Assembly (NCBI GenBank): GCA_036639635.1
Contig: JAVWIF010000010.1
Coordinates: forward strand, 1-43,480
Reading direction: 5' to 3'
Source of the DNA: JAVWIF01 sp036639635
GTDB lineage: Bacteria; Bacillota_I; Bacilli_A; Erysipelotrichales; Erysipelotrichaceae
DNA length: 43,480 nucleotides
The position numbers were made by a program, and so were the translations under genes. Positions 17,549 to 26,031 of this stretch are shown one piece after another. Under the pieces are notes generated by a model. The model was not told the DNA's origin and ran no database searches. It was given only the letters and a program-made list of their open reading frames with translations. Positions within the stretch are counted from its first letter, which is position 1; each line of letters starts with the position of its first letter.

Positions 17549-17576
17549 AAAAACTTCCACTACAGAAGTTTTTTTT
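17549..17576. terminator. Bidirectional terminator
   Basis: A 9-bp stem (17549-17557 / 17565-17573) with a 7-nt loop, T-flanked on both strands. It serves the ATP-grasp gene (plus) and the thioredoxin-fold gene (minus), whose stop codon lies at its edge. Confidence 0.88.
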
Positions 17577-17835
17577 ATGATATTGCTTTTTCTAATACAG
17601 CTTGTATCTTTTCTAAAGTTGGTACTCCTTCATGAATTTTTTCATCATCTACAAAGTAAGTAGGAACATACCAATAATCATATCCCTTTGTTTTTTCTTC
17701 TTCGTCTTGTTCCTCGATTGTTTCAATCTCAATTGCTTGATATAAAGGATATTTTTCTTTTAATTCTTGTACCATCGCAAAGGCTTTTTTACAATGCGGA
17801 CAACTCTTTAAATACATCATTTTCACTTGTTTCAT
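17575..17835 (-). CDS. Glutaredoxin/thioredoxin-fold protein with CPHC
   Basis: A small cytoplasmic thiol-redox protein of 86 residues with YLKSCPHCKKA (Cys12, Cys15), a central acidic stretch (EEQDEEEKTKGYD) and a cis-proline region in YVPTYFVDDEKIHEG. Size and motif fit glutaredoxin-like thioredoxin-family proteins. The start is the ATG at 17833-17835 with AAGGAG (17843-17848) at 7 nt; the earlier codon at 17841 lies beside that site. It lies 26 nt after the YhhN-family gene and is probably cotranscribed with it. Confidence 0.85.
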   Translation of the reverse strand: MKQVKMMYLKSCPHCKKAFAMVQELKEKYPLYQAIEIETIEEQDEEEKTKGYDYWYVPTYFVDDEKIHEGVPTLEKIQAVLEKAIS

Positions 17836-17861
17836 AAGCACTCTCCTTATCTATGTCTACA

Positions 17862-18530
17862 TTATCGCACAAGGAAGGTGGAAAGCAAACTCATTTGCGC
17901 AAAATAATAGAGCGTCCAATTTAGGACAATCATATTCCTTGTTTCTTTCTTTCCAAACAAGATAAAAACAAGAACAATATCCGATAATAAAAAAGCGAAA
18001 GTTCCTATATTTAAAAGAATTGTAAAACTTGTAAAACCAGTTTTAAAATATAACAGCGCTAAACTTTCCATAAATAGAATTACTATGGCATATAGCGTAC
18101 TTGGTAAGCTCATCTTTTCAAAATCAACACCCACTCTTTTTAAGAATAGAATAAAACCAACACCTATAATCGTACACCCTACACCAAGCACTATGGTCAT
18201 CTTTACATCTGCTTCAAAAAGTGCGATTGCATAACATAAATGTCCAACTAAAAAAGAAATCAATCCCAACAAAAAGAAAATATCCTTTTTCTTTGGATAA
18301 CAATCAGGCAATGCTAAAAAGAAATCTCCTAAGGCTCCAAGTATGAGTCCGATCATCATGATTTCCATATATTCTTGATCATTTCCTAAAGTAAACGTCC
18401 AACAAGCTAGCATCACAAAACTCATAGAAGCAAGCGTTTTAAAGAATGCCACACGTTGTGGTGAAGTATGTTTTACATAAATAAAATATGCAATCATTGA
18501 TGTAGCAAGTAAATATGCGAACCATAACAT
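17862..18530 (-). CDS. YhhN family protein (lysoplasmalogenase-like)
   Basis: A 222-residue polytopic membrane protein with about eight segments. Family signatures are GALGDFFLAL (about 85-94), LVGHLCYAIALF, LLSDIVLVFILF and LNWTLYYFAQ, with the conserved Asp residues of the YhhN/TMEM86 family. Characterised members hydrolyse the vinyl-ether bond of lysoplasmalogens. Many anaerobic Firmicutes make plasmalogens, so this role is plausible here. It heads a short transcript with the CPHC protein. Confidence 0.85.
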   Translation of the reverse strand: MLWFAYLLATSMIAYFIYVKHTSPQRVAFFKTLASMSFVMLACWTFTLGNDQEYMEIMMIGLILGALGDFFLALPDCYPKKKDIFFLLGLISFLVGHLCYAIALFEADVKMTIVLGVGCTIIGVGFILFLKRVGVDFEKMSLPSTLYAIVILFMESLALLYFKTGFTSFTILLNIGTFAFLLSDIVLVFILFGKKETRNMIVLNWTLYYFAQMSLLSTFLVR

Positions 18531-18553
18531 AATTTGTCACCTTCTTTACCAAT

Positions 18554-18582
18554 ATTATACAAACCTTTTATCAAAGTGTCGA
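18554..18582 (-). promoter_or_regulatory. Promoter of the YhhN-family gene
   Basis: Minus-strand -35 TCGACA (18577-18582), 17-nt spacer, -10 TATAAT (18554-18559). A plus-strand TATAAT at 18594-18599 probably serves the divergent esterase gene, whose -35 is poor. Confidence 0.65.
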
Positions 18583-18619
18583 TGCCTTTATGATATAATA
18601 ACAAAAAGGAAGTGATTAG

Positions 18620-19378
18620 GTGGTTATTAAAGAAGAAGTCTATATCCGTTTTATTGAAGAATATCGCATGCTCCATATTTATTTACCAAAGAACTATGCA
18701 ACTTCCAAAAAGAAGTACCAAGTTCTTTATATGTTTGATGGTCATAATTTATTTGATGATAATGATGCAACGTATGGGAAAAGTTGGAATCTTGCCTCTT
18801 ACTTAGACACCAACAATATTCCCTTAATTATCATTGGTATTGAATGTAATCATGAAGGAAACAAACGCCTTGAAGAGTTTTCCCCTTATAATTTTATGGA
18901 TACGTACATCGGAGATATTAAAGGGTGTGGGAAGCAATTTATGGAGTGGGTAGTAACTGACTTAAAAAGTTGGGTTGATGATCACTTTAGAACTTTAAAG
19001 AGTCGAAAAAACACTGGTATTGCTGGTAGTTCAATGGGAGGCTTAATGGCACTTTATGGTGTGCTTCATCATAATGATACCTTTTCAAAAGCTGCATGTT
19101 TATCTTCTTTTTTCTATGGTATTGAAGAAGAATTAATCAATGAAATAAAATACTCTTCGCCAGCGTTACAAACAACGATCTATTTATCTTATGGAAGCGA
19201 TGAATTCCGTTCTAAAAATCAGTTAGCAAGAACAACGATTGCCTATCAATCATTCACCCATCAACTCTTAAAACATAACATATCAATCTTTCCTAATCTT
19301 ATCTTTAAAGGACGCCATTGTGAAGCTAGTTGGGAAAAAGAAGTGCCAGTTTTTATCCCTTATTTATTCAAAAAGTAG
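18620..19378 (+). CDS. Alpha/beta hydrolase, esterase D / enterochelin-esterase-like
   Basis: A cytoplasmic esterase-family protein of 252 residues. The fold markers are LYMFDGHNLFDD, the nucleophile elbow GSSMGG (Ser138), the acid in SYGSDEF (about Asp204) and the catalytic His233 in KGRHCEASW. These match the putative esterase family (PF00756 type). Its natural substrate is unknown. The start is a GTG at 18620, with AAGGA 9 nt upstream; no ATG is available near the conserved start. It is divergent from the YhhN gene and convergent with the nitroreductase. Confidence 0.87.
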   Translation: MVIKEEVYIRFIEEYRMLHIYLPKNYATSKKKYQVLYMFDGHNLFDDNDATYGKSWNLASYLDTNNIPLIIIGIECNHEGNKRLEEFSPYNFMDTYIGDIKGCGKQFMEWVVTDLKSWVDDHFRTLKSRKNTGIAGSSMGGLMALYGVLHHNDTFSKAACLSSFFYGIEEELINEIKYSSPALQTTIYLSYGSDEFRSKNQLARTTIAYQSFTHQLLKHNISIFPNLIFKGRHCEASWEKEVPVFIPYLFKK

Positions 19379-19398
19379 GATCAGTTGACCCTACTTTT
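19371..19398. terminator. Hairpin terminator across both convergent gene ends
   Basis: AAAAGTAGG (19371-19379) pairs with CCTACTTTT (19390-19398). The stem covers the esterase stop codon and the stop codon of the nitroreductase gene. T-rich flanks on both strands make it usable in both directions. Confidence 0.75.
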
Positions 19399-19978
19399 CT
19401 TTACTATCAATAACAATATCTTCTAACACCCTTTTTGGTACATAATGAATATCGCGATCATCGCGATAGTACATTGTACTTTGATCATCATTTACATCGC
19501 TCAAGACAATCGTTTCATCTGGTTTTCCTAAGGCAATCACTAACATAGGAACTAAGTTTTCATCTAGTTCAAGAACTTCATGAAGTTCTTCTTTCTTAAA
19601 ACTACCAATCATACATCCGCCTAGTTCCATCTCAGTAGCTCTGAGTAACATTGTTTGCGCAACAATACCTACATCTTTTAAAGCCTTGTCTAATGATGGC
19701 ATGATATTCAAGTCTTGAACAATCACAATGAATGCAGTAGGATAATGACCTTCATAAGGAACTGCTTTTTTTAAAGCTTTTGCCCATCCAATCAGTGGAT
19801 AAATCTTTTGAACATGGCTAGTTTCATACACGACTACATACTTTAAAGGTTGACGATTAACAGATGAAGGCGTTAAGCGTGCACAATCTACCATATCTAG
19901 TAATTCTTCTTTACTAATCTTTCGACTTTCATCATAACCGCGATAACTTCTATTCTTTCGTATTAAATCTTTTAACAT
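19391..19978 (-). CDS. Nitroreductase family protein
   Basis: A predicted FMN-dependent NAD(P)H oxidoreductase of 195 residues. The N-terminal RKNRSYRGYDESRKIS and DCARLTPSSVNRQPLKYVVV are the FMN-phosphate and flavin-contact regions of the family. GIVAQTMLLRATEMELGGCMIGSF and the closing VIALGKPDETIVL are also typical. Members reduce nitro compounds, quinones or flavins; the physiological substrate is not known. The gene appears monocistronic. Confidence 0.88.
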   Translation of the reverse strand: MLKDLIRKNRSYRGYDESRKISKEELLDMVDCARLTPSSVNRQPLKYVVVYETSHVQKIYPLIGWAKALKKAVPYEGHYPTAFIVIVQDLNIMPSLDKALKDVGIVAQTMLLRATEMELGGCMIGSFKKEELHEVLELDENLVPMLVIALGKPDETIVLSDVNDDQSTMYYRDDRDIHYVPKRVLEDIVIDSKEK

Positions 19979-20030
19979 ACACTCACTTCCTTTTCTACAG
20001 TATACCTTTTCTTTTTAAAAAGTAAAAGAA

Positions 20031-21257
20031 TTAAATTTCTTGATTATAGATTGCTCCCACTGCTTTCTTATTTCGTACAATAATAAGACCAACACAAATT
20101 AATGCAAACATTGCGAATATGGTTGAAACATAAGGGTATGGTAGAAACTCTCCTAAAGTACCTGCTATCATTTTAGAAAGGATGGCAAAGCAAGCAACAA
20201 TTACTGTAAATAATCCATTTACTCTAGCACGCAGACGTGAAGGTATATAATTTTGTGTGCTCGCTTCACGAATATTCATACTGTTTACTCCCATAAATCC
20301 ACAAATAAAACGATTAATTATCATCAATGGATACGCAAGAAATAAAAACAAGACATCAAATACTTCATATAGCGTATAGATACTCAGTGCTATATTGTAT
20401 CGATTATGAGCTGGTATCTTAATAAAATAATGGACAATAGAGCCAACAATACGCCCAAGCGTCTCTGCTGTTGTCAATAAAGCATACATCGTTACATTTA
20501 GAACACTAGATGTTTGAAACAATGCCATAGCTACTAAATTTATGCCTTCAGCACTGGCATTTGTAACCCCCATATACATATAAATACTTCTTATTCCCTT
20601 TTCTTCTTTTAAATACTGAAAGCCTTCTTTCATATCACTTAGGTAAGTAGCTAATGAAAATTTTTCTTGAACATGTAGATGATGATCTTGATAACGAATC
20701 ATATGTTCAAACATTGCTGCTATTAGTAAAAGAATTCCTTCAATCAAACAAATACTATAAACTCCAAACCTTACATATAGAATTGAGGCTACAGGCGTTA
20801 TGAGTGCTGTTACAGAGGGATATATCATAGAGGAAACAGAATATCCTTTTTGAGCGAATCCTTTTGGTATTAAATCAGGATATAGTGAAGAATACGCTAA
20901 ACTATAGACAGCATTAGTAGAGCAAACGACCAAAGAAAATAGTACATAGGCTAGATAATTAAATTCATTTAGAAATAGATAGAGTGCAAATGCTACATAT
21001 AAAACACCATTAACTGTATCAATGCGAACAATCATATGTTTACGATTATGTGCATCTACATAAGGCGCAACAAATATTGGTAGTAAGAGTGATGGAATAA
21101 AAGATACAGCAGAAAATACTGCGGTTAAAAATGTCGAATTTGTTTGATCAAATACGACAATTGATAAAGCAAAATTCATGGCAATACCACCAATTGCACT
21201 TATAATTGTTCCTATTGTTATCACACTAAAGTCAAAAGTCCAAAGCGTTTTCTTCAT
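20031..21257 (-). CDS. Major facilitator superfamily permease
   Basis: A 408-residue protein with about twelve membrane segments. The loop between segments 2 and 3 reads PYVDAHNRKHMIVRID, a variant of the MFS motif A (G-x-x-x-D-x-x-x-R-K). Layout resembles EntS/MFS_3-type exporters: the N-terminal half is followed by a cytoplasmic loop (residues about 190-215) and a second six-helix half. It lies 110 nt downstream of the HTH-TPR regulator on the same strand and may be its target. A CTTACGTAAG palindrome lies shortly before its start codon. Confidence 0.88.
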   Translation of the reverse strand: MKKTLWTFDFSVITIGTIISAIGGIAMNFALSIVVFDQTNSTFLTAVFSAVSFIPSLLLPIFVAPYVDAHNRKHMIVRIDTVNGVLYVAFALYLFLNEFNYLAYVLFSLVVCSTNAVYSLAYSSLYPDLIPKGFAQKGYSVSSMIYPSVTALITPVASILYVRFGVYSICLIEGILLLIAAMFEHMIRYQDHHLHVQEKFSLATYLSDMKEGFQYLKEEKGIRSIYMYMGVTNASAEGINLVAMALFQTSSVLNVTMYALLTTAETLGRIVGSIVHYFIKIPAHNRYNIALSIYTLYEVFDVLFLFLAYPLMIINRFICGFMGVNSMNIREASTQNYIPSRLRARVNGLFTVIVACFAILSKMIAGTLGEFLPYPYVSTIFAMFALICVGLIIVRNKKAVGAIYNQEI

Positions 21258-21367
21258 ATAATCACTTCCTTACGTAAGTATACATGATTATTTAGTAAAA
21301 TAATACTCTTAATATTTGAGAAAACATAACATATAATCACGTATTTAAAGCCTTTAATCCTAGCATA

Positions 21368-22582
21368 TTAGGAAATAATGGAATCCAGTGTTTCTTTTAG
21401 CATGAAAGCTTCTTTATAGCGACGATTTGCTTGATATGCTGCTATTAAATAATGAATATGGAACACTCTAAAGCCAAATGTTATCTTATCCTCATGAATT
21501 GCGCAGATATCTTCTAATACTTTAAGATATCTAGGATTCTTTAAATATGCTTTTTTACTACGTAAATGTACAAATTCATTCATCTTCATAAACAAAGGAT
21601 TCTTATTATACTGCAGTTCCTTATCACATAGTGCGATATATTTTGTTACTTCAGATTGTTCCTTTGTTTCAATATAATACAATGCTAATTTCTGATAGAA
21701 TAAAAGTGGTTCTTTAGGTTGATATGCTAAAGCTCTCAACAATGGTTCCTCGCATTCTTCAATTAGATTCCATTCTAAATAACTACTGCCAATATTATAA
21801 TAAATGTAGGAGAGGATTTCATTATTGCTCAATGTACGTGCAATATTCGCGGCACGTCTATAGTACTTCAACATTAAACTTTTTTCTCGTAATCCAGAAT
21901 AACAATTTCCTAACATAAATGATGCAGTACACGAATTGATACATAAACCTTCTTCATTAGCAAGAACACTTCCTTGTTGATAACATTCAATAGCCTTGGC
22001 AAAATAACCGTGATTATGATATAACTCACCCAACCGCAATACTTGCATACTACATAAATGATAACTAGCTGCTTTCTTAAGATGAAATATTTGTTGATCA
22101 AAGTCTTCAACAAAGGAATACAGATAATGATATAAAAAGCTTTGTTCTTCATCCATATAGGTTTCAAAAACCCTCATCTTTTCTATCTTCGTTTTTACAT
22201 CATCCAAATTATAAGTTTCATCTACTTCTATATTCTGAAATAGTTCAAATAGCCTTACATCAATACACAAAGGACTACATTCTAATTCTTGCTTATGTTC
22301 GCTAATTTGTTGTGCTTCTTTCGCATTAGATTCTTCAAATAACGTTTTTTCTATCGCTTGAATCATCATTTTTTTATACTTTCTTATAAAGCTATAATCA
22401 TATACATACGTTAGTTGTAAAGCTTCAAATAATTGTTCAATAATTTCTTCACTTGGAACTACTTTTCCTTGTTCAATTTTACTTAAGTAAGATACAACAC
22501 AAATTCCTCTACATAAACTTTCCTGTGATATATTACGTGCTAAACGATTGTACCGAATCAAATATCCTGTTATTGAATGCAT
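21368..22582 (-). CDS. HTH-XRE regulator with TPR domain (RRNPP-like)
   Basis: A 404-residue regulator. An N-terminal XRE helix-turn-helix (about 5-60: LIRYNRLARNISQESLCRGI, SYLSKIEQGKVVPSEEII) is followed by a long alpha-helical region with TPR-like repeats (YFAKAIECYQQGSVLANEEG, SLMLKYYRRAANIARTL, YYNIGSSYLEWNLIEECEEPLLRAL). This layout is that of RRNPP-type, peptide-responsive regulators such as PlcR/Rgg relatives. No pheromone gene is evident beside it. I prefer the ATG at 22580-22582, 2 nt after the HAD stop, over a GTG at 22594. It is transcribed after the HAD gene and before the MFS gene. Confidence 0.82.
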   Translation of the reverse strand: MHSITGYLIRYNRLARNISQESLCRGICVVSYLSKIEQGKVVPSEEIIEQLFEALQLTYVYDYSFIRKYKKMMIQAIEKTLFEESNAKEAQQISEHKQELECSPLCIDVRLFELFQNIEVDETYNLDDVKTKIEKMRVFETYMDEEQSFLYHYLYSFVEDFDQQIFHLKKAASYHLCSMQVLRLGELYHNHGYFAKAIECYQQGSVLANEEGLCINSCTASFMLGNCYSGLREKSLMLKYYRRAANIARTLSNNEILSYIYYNIGSSYLEWNLIEECEEPLLRALAYQPKEPLLFYQKLALYYIETKEQSEVTKYIALCDKELQYNKNPLFMKMNEFVHLRSKKAYLKNPRYLKVLEDICAIHEDKITFGFRVFHIHYLIAAYQANRRYKEAFMLKETLDSIIS

Positions 22583-22584
22583 TC

Positions 22585-23364
22585 CTATATCCACCCAAAA
22601 TGATGTAATGCATAAGCAATTCCATCTTCATCACTACGTTTGGTAACATAATCTGCTTTATCTTTTAGTATCTGTACTCCATTTCCCATCGCTATACAAA
22701 AAGGTGCACGCTCAAACATTTTAACATCATTCAAACCATCCCCAAAAACAACAATATCACTTTCATTTACCCCTAACTCTTTACTCATGCGTAACACTCC
22801 TTCATATTTATCATCAGGTTCTACAATAACATAATATTTATGATAGCGCGAAGGAACTAAACTTCCATAGTTCGTGATTTTTGTTTCTTCTCCTTGTTGT
22901 AACGCAATCATCATGCGATATATTTCACCTTTAGCAAAAAAATCTATGTCCTTTTCAACGTGCAATAATGCATGCCATTCATCATTTTCAATAGCTTTTT
23001 GAAAAGCACAATTATGTGTATAAAAATTAAAAGTTTCATCATATGCAACACAAAAAGGAATATTTTTGTTTAAGCATTCATGCATCACTTGATGACAATC
23101 ATGCAAATCCATTCCTTTTCTTGTAATACACTTTCCTTGTATATAGCACGCATAACCGCCATTACATACCACATTATCAATACGTGTATCACTAGCAAAT
23201 ACTTTTGCACTTTCATATGGTCTTCCTGTTGCAATAGCTACTTTGTGACCATTGTTACGAAGTGCTTCAATTGCCTCAATTGTTGATTGTGGAATTCCAC
23301 CAACAAAGCTTTTACCATCGCTTAACGTTCCATCAATATCAAAAAAGAATATTTTCTTATCCAT
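22585..23364 (-). CDS. Cof-type HAD-IIB phosphatase
   Basis: A 259-residue haloacid-dehalogenase-fold phosphatase. The nucleophile motif FFDIDGTL has Asp9 and Asp11, motif II lies in VAIATGRPYES, and the metal-binding motif is VVFGDGLNDVKMF near residue 210. A C2-type cap lies between. The ending IAMGNGVQILKDKADYVTKRSDEDGIAYAL is characteristic of the Cof subfamily, which acts on sugar phosphates or pyridoxal phosphate. It is probably cotranscribed with the HTH-TPR regulator directly downstream. Confidence 0.92.
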   Translation of the reverse strand: MDKKIFFFDIDGTLSDGKSFVGGIPQSTIEAIEALRNNGHKVAIATGRPYESAKVFASDTRIDNVVCNGGYACYIQGKCITRKGMDLHDCHQVMHECLNKNIPFCVAYDETFNFYTHNCAFQKAIENDEWHALLHVEKDIDFFAKGEIYRMMIALQQGEETKITNYGSLVPSRYHKYYVIVEPDDKYEGVLRMSKELGVNESDIVVFGDGLNDVKMFERAPFCIAMGNGVQILKDKADYVTKRSDEDGIAYALHHFGWI

Positions 23365-23427
23365 AAATTACCTCAATTTCATTTCCTTTAGGATACATCA
23401 GAATACGACAAAAAACAATGTTCTGTC

Positions 23428-23456
23428 TTGTAAAAGTTTACTTAAATCCTTATAAT
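23428..23456 (+). promoter_or_regulatory. Promoter of the metallophosphoesterase gene
   Basis: -35 TTGTAA (23428-23433), 17-nt spacer, -10 TATAAT (23451-23456), 23 bp before the ATG. Confidence 0.7.
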
Positions 23457-23479
23457 ATAAAGAAAAAGGAGGAACATCC

Positions 23480-24583
23480 ATGTTTGATCGTAGTATTCGC
23501 TCACTAAGACTATCCTTTTCTCCTACCCAACGCCTTGTTGTAATCAGTGATTTACATGCCAATCTTCCGGTCTTAAAAGAACTATTACAGAAAATTAACT
23601 ACCAAGAAAATGAAGATGAACTTATCCTATTAGGGGATTTATTAGAAAAAGGAAAATATAACTTAGCAACCTTGTATTATATAATGGAAATATCTAAAAA
23701 CCCTCATGTTCATCCAATGATTGGAAATTGTGATTTTGTCTGTTTAAATATCTTTCATCATCATCGTTTAGATTTTCTTTTAGATATTTTATTAAAACGC
23801 AAATATAGTATCATTCATGAAATGGCGAAGCTTGTTAACTTCTCGATTACCAAAGATTGTAATATGGAAATTTTAGCAAACTTATTAATCAAAAATTTTC
23901 CTAAAGAACTTGCGTTTATTAATTCATTGCCCCATGTCATAGAAAGTGAAGATTATATCTTTGCTCATGCTGCTATTTTAAATGAGCATACCTATGGTGA
24001 AAGTACACGTGATGTCATGACACATCAATTATTCTTAGAAGAAGATTACCATTTTCATAAATATGTCATTGTTGGTCACCTACCTGTAAGTGAGTACTGT
24101 AATCGTATTGCTTCTTTTCAACCCATTATTGATGAAGATAAAAAGATTATTTGTATCGATGGAGGAAATGTTGTTAAAGAATCTGGACAATTAAATGCCT
24201 TCCTTATTCAAAATCATCAGTTTTCAAGTATCTATGTGGATACTTTAGTTAGGAAGGAAATCAGACAAGATTATGAGGAACCAACAATCGATCCTTTTTT
24301 CATTACTTGGCATCATAGTGAAATACAAATTTTAAAAGAAAATGCTACACGTGCTTATTGCTACCATGTAGCAAGCAAACGCTGTCTTTGGATACCTCAT
24401 AGCTTTATCTATCAAGCACGTGACAAGAAGCTTCATGCACCTAATTACACTACGTATCATATGCCAGTTCATAAAGGAGATCAAGTAGGTATTATTAGTT
24501 ATAATGGTGATGAAGTCTATATAAAAAAAGCAGGAATACTTGGTTGGATTCCCACTGCTTGTTTACAAGAACACGATTCTTAG
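23480..24583 (+). CDS. Calcineurin-like metallophosphoesterase
   Basis: A predicted protein or small-molecule phosphatase of 367 residues. The dinuclear metal site is visible: ISDLHANLP (Asp24, His26), LLGDLLEKG (Asp53), GNCD (82-85) and later VGHLPVSE. This is the PPP/ApaH-like arrangement. The C-terminal part (about 275-367) ends with KGDQVGIISYNGDEVYIKKAGILGWIPTA in spaced strands, an SH3-like fold that is unusual for the family. A perfect AGGAGG lies upstream. The stop overlaps that of the convergent threonine aldolase gene by 4 nt. Confidence 0.87.
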   Translation: MFDRSIRSLRLSFSPTQRLVVISDLHANLPVLKELLQKINYQENEDELILLGDLLEKGKYNLATLYYIMEISKNPHVHPMIGNCDFVCLNIFHHHRLDFLLDILLKRKYSIIHEMAKLVNFSITKDCNMEILANLLIKNFPKELAFINSLPHVIESEDYIFAHAAILNEHTYGESTRDVMTHQLFLEEDYHFHKYVIVGHLPVSEYCNRIASFQPIIDEDKKIICIDGGNVVKESGQLNAFLIQNHQFSSIYVDTLVRKEIRQDYEEPTIDPFFITWHHSEIQILKENATRAYCYHVASKRCLWIPHSFIYQARDKKLHAPNYTTYHMPVHKGDQVGIISYNGDEVYIKKAGILGWIPTACLQEHDS

Positions 24584-24600
24584 TGTTCTTGTTTTATTTG
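24566..24600 (+). terminator. Terminator across convergent stop codons
   Basis: CAAGAACAC (24566-24574) pairs with GTGTTCTTG (24583-24591), 8-nt loop, followed by TTTTATTT on the plus strand. The loop and arm cover both stop codons. Confidence 0.88.
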
Positions 24601-25614
24601 TTTAAAATCACTAATAAAGTTATGAACATCTTCTTCTCTAGTTGCCCAAGAAGTAACAAAACGCATAGCAGTATGTGTATCATCTATCTTTTCCCACACT
24701 TGAAACGCATACTTTTCTTCCAACTTTTTAATGATTGTATTTGGTAATATCGGAAAAATTTGATTTGTTGTAGTTTCAACAAAGAATTTAGTTCCTTCAC
24801 TTATCATAGCACTTTGCATTTCTTGTGCCATTTTATTAGCATGACTTGCAATTGATAAATATAAGTTTTTTTCAAATAATGTTAAGAATTGAATTCCTAA
24901 TAGTCTTCCCTTTGCTAGCATTCCTCCGCGTTGTTTTATCATATAGCGAAAATCTTTTTTAAGCTTTTCATTTACGATAACCACACATTCTCCAAATAAT
25001 GCCCCATTTTTAGTTCCACCTATATAAAATACATCACAATACTTTGCTACATCAGCAAAACTTAAATCATTATCACTAGCACTTAAGGCAGCTCCCATTC
25101 GTGCACCATCCATAAATAAAAATAACCCCAACTCTTTACATACTTTAGAAATAGCAATCAATTCATCCTTATGGTAAATGGTTCCAATCTCTGTCGCATT
25201 TGAAATATATACCATAGCAGGTTTTACCATATGTTCATCGTTATGTAGTTGTACAACTTCACGAATTCCTTCTACACTTATCTTACCTTTACAACCTTTC
25301 GCAATGACTACCTTATGACCACTTGCTTCAATTGCTCCTGTTTCATGTACATTTATATGTCCACTATCCACTGCAATTACTGCTTCATAAGGACGAAGTG
25401 CTGCACTAATGATTGTTAGATTTGCTTGTGTTCCACCTACCAAAAAATGAATATCCACTTTCTTATTATCTAGTTCTTTATAAATGGCTTCTTTTGCTTT
25501 TAAACAATATTCATCTTCTCCATATCCTATACTTTGTACTCTATTACTTTCTTGTAATGCAACTAATATTTCATCACAAGCACCTTCACTATAATCGTTA
25601 CAGAAACTAATCAT
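24580..25614 (-). CDS. ltaE: Low-specificity threonine aldolase
   Basis: PLP enzyme cleaving threonine (and allo-threonine) to glycine and acetaldehyde. The 344-residue fold-type I protein begins MISFCNDYSEGACDEIL, with FLVGGTQANL (58-66) contacting the cofactor, LFMDGARMGAAL (166-177) and the Schiff-base lysine Lys202 in YIGGTKNGALFGE. It is a close match to the beta-eliminating lyase/threonine aldolase family; the exact substrate preference is inferred. GGAGG lies 8 nt before the ATG. Its promoter lies in copy 1 of the 390-bp repeat. Confidence 0.9.
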   Translation of the reverse strand: MISFCNDYSEGACDEILVALQESNRVQSIGYGEDEYCLKAKEAIYKELDNKKVDIHFLVGGTQANLTIISAALRPYEAVIAVDSGHINVHETGAIEASGHKVVIAKGCKGKISVEGIREVVQLHNDEHMVKPAMVYISNATEIGTIYHKDELIAISKVCKELGLFLFMDGARMGAALSASDNDLSFADVAKYCDVFYIGGTKNGALFGECVVIVNEKLKKDFRYMIKQRGGMLAKGRLLGIQFLTLFEKNLYLSIASHANKMAQEMQSAMISEGTKFFVETTTNQIFPILPNTIIKKLEEKYAFQVWEKIDDTHTAMRFVTSWATREEDVHNFISDFKQIKQEH

Positions 25615-25641
25615 ACTTAAATCCTCCTGTTTACAAGATGT

Positions 25642-25670
25642 ATTATAACACTCAAAGAAAAAACAGCCAA
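25642..25670 (-). promoter_or_regulatory. Probable ltaE promoter inside repeat copy 1
   Basis: Minus-strand -10 TATAAT (25642-25647) with a 17-nt spacer and a weak -35 TTGGCT (25665-25670) that falls in the stem of the RNA terminator. Copy 2 has the same elements at 26232-26260 but no gene behind them. Confidence 0.5.
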
Positions 25671-25950
25671 CGTTTTCTTTTCGTTGACTGTTTTTCTTTT
25701 GCCAATACTTAGCCTTATATTATTTTACAACTGAGACTTTAAACACTTACAAATTCTTTTTCACTCACAACTCATGCTTCTAATCATGATTCACAACAAC
25801 ATGCAATGCATAAGACCTTTGGCTAAGTTTGGCCTACTTCCAAGTATCCGAGTTAATCTTATAAACAAAATTGTCTACACTAACTCTTCACCTTTAAATC
25901 TATATCTACACCTTCTTGGTGTGATATACCATTTCATTACTTCTCTTGGC
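25657..25950 (-). ncRNA. Candidate structured ncRNA, copy 1
   Basis: Minus-strand transcription unit of about 290 nt, class not recognised. Promoter: -35 TTTACA (25979-25984), 16-nt spacer, -10 TATAAT (25957-25962). Terminator: 10-bp stem (25663-25672 / 25682-25691) then a T run. Between them lie an 11-bp hairpin (25901-25912 / 25918-25928, one bulge), a helix GAGTTA/TAACTC (25850-25855 / 25881-25886) with an inner stem, and a 13-bp long-range helix pairing 25821-25833 with 25701-25714. An alternative closing helix TTTGCCAA/TTGGCAAA joins 25946-25953 and 25698-25705. Overlapping ORFs lack ribosome binding sites. Confidence 0.6.
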
Positions 25951-26031
25951 AAACACATTATATCTTATCGTGCATATTTGTAAACCGTGACGGCATAAAC
26001 AACAAAATAATGGATGAATTGGTAAATATAT

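Larger units (their letters stand above)
25642..26031. repeat. 390-bp direct repeat, copy 1
   Basis: Aligns with 26232-26621 without any gap at an offset of 590 bp; I count 7 substitutions (25652, 25868, 25872, 25896, 25950, 25965, 25991), about 98% identity. No terminal inverted repeats, target duplication or transposase are seen. It contains the candidate RNA gene listed separately. Confidence 0.95.
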
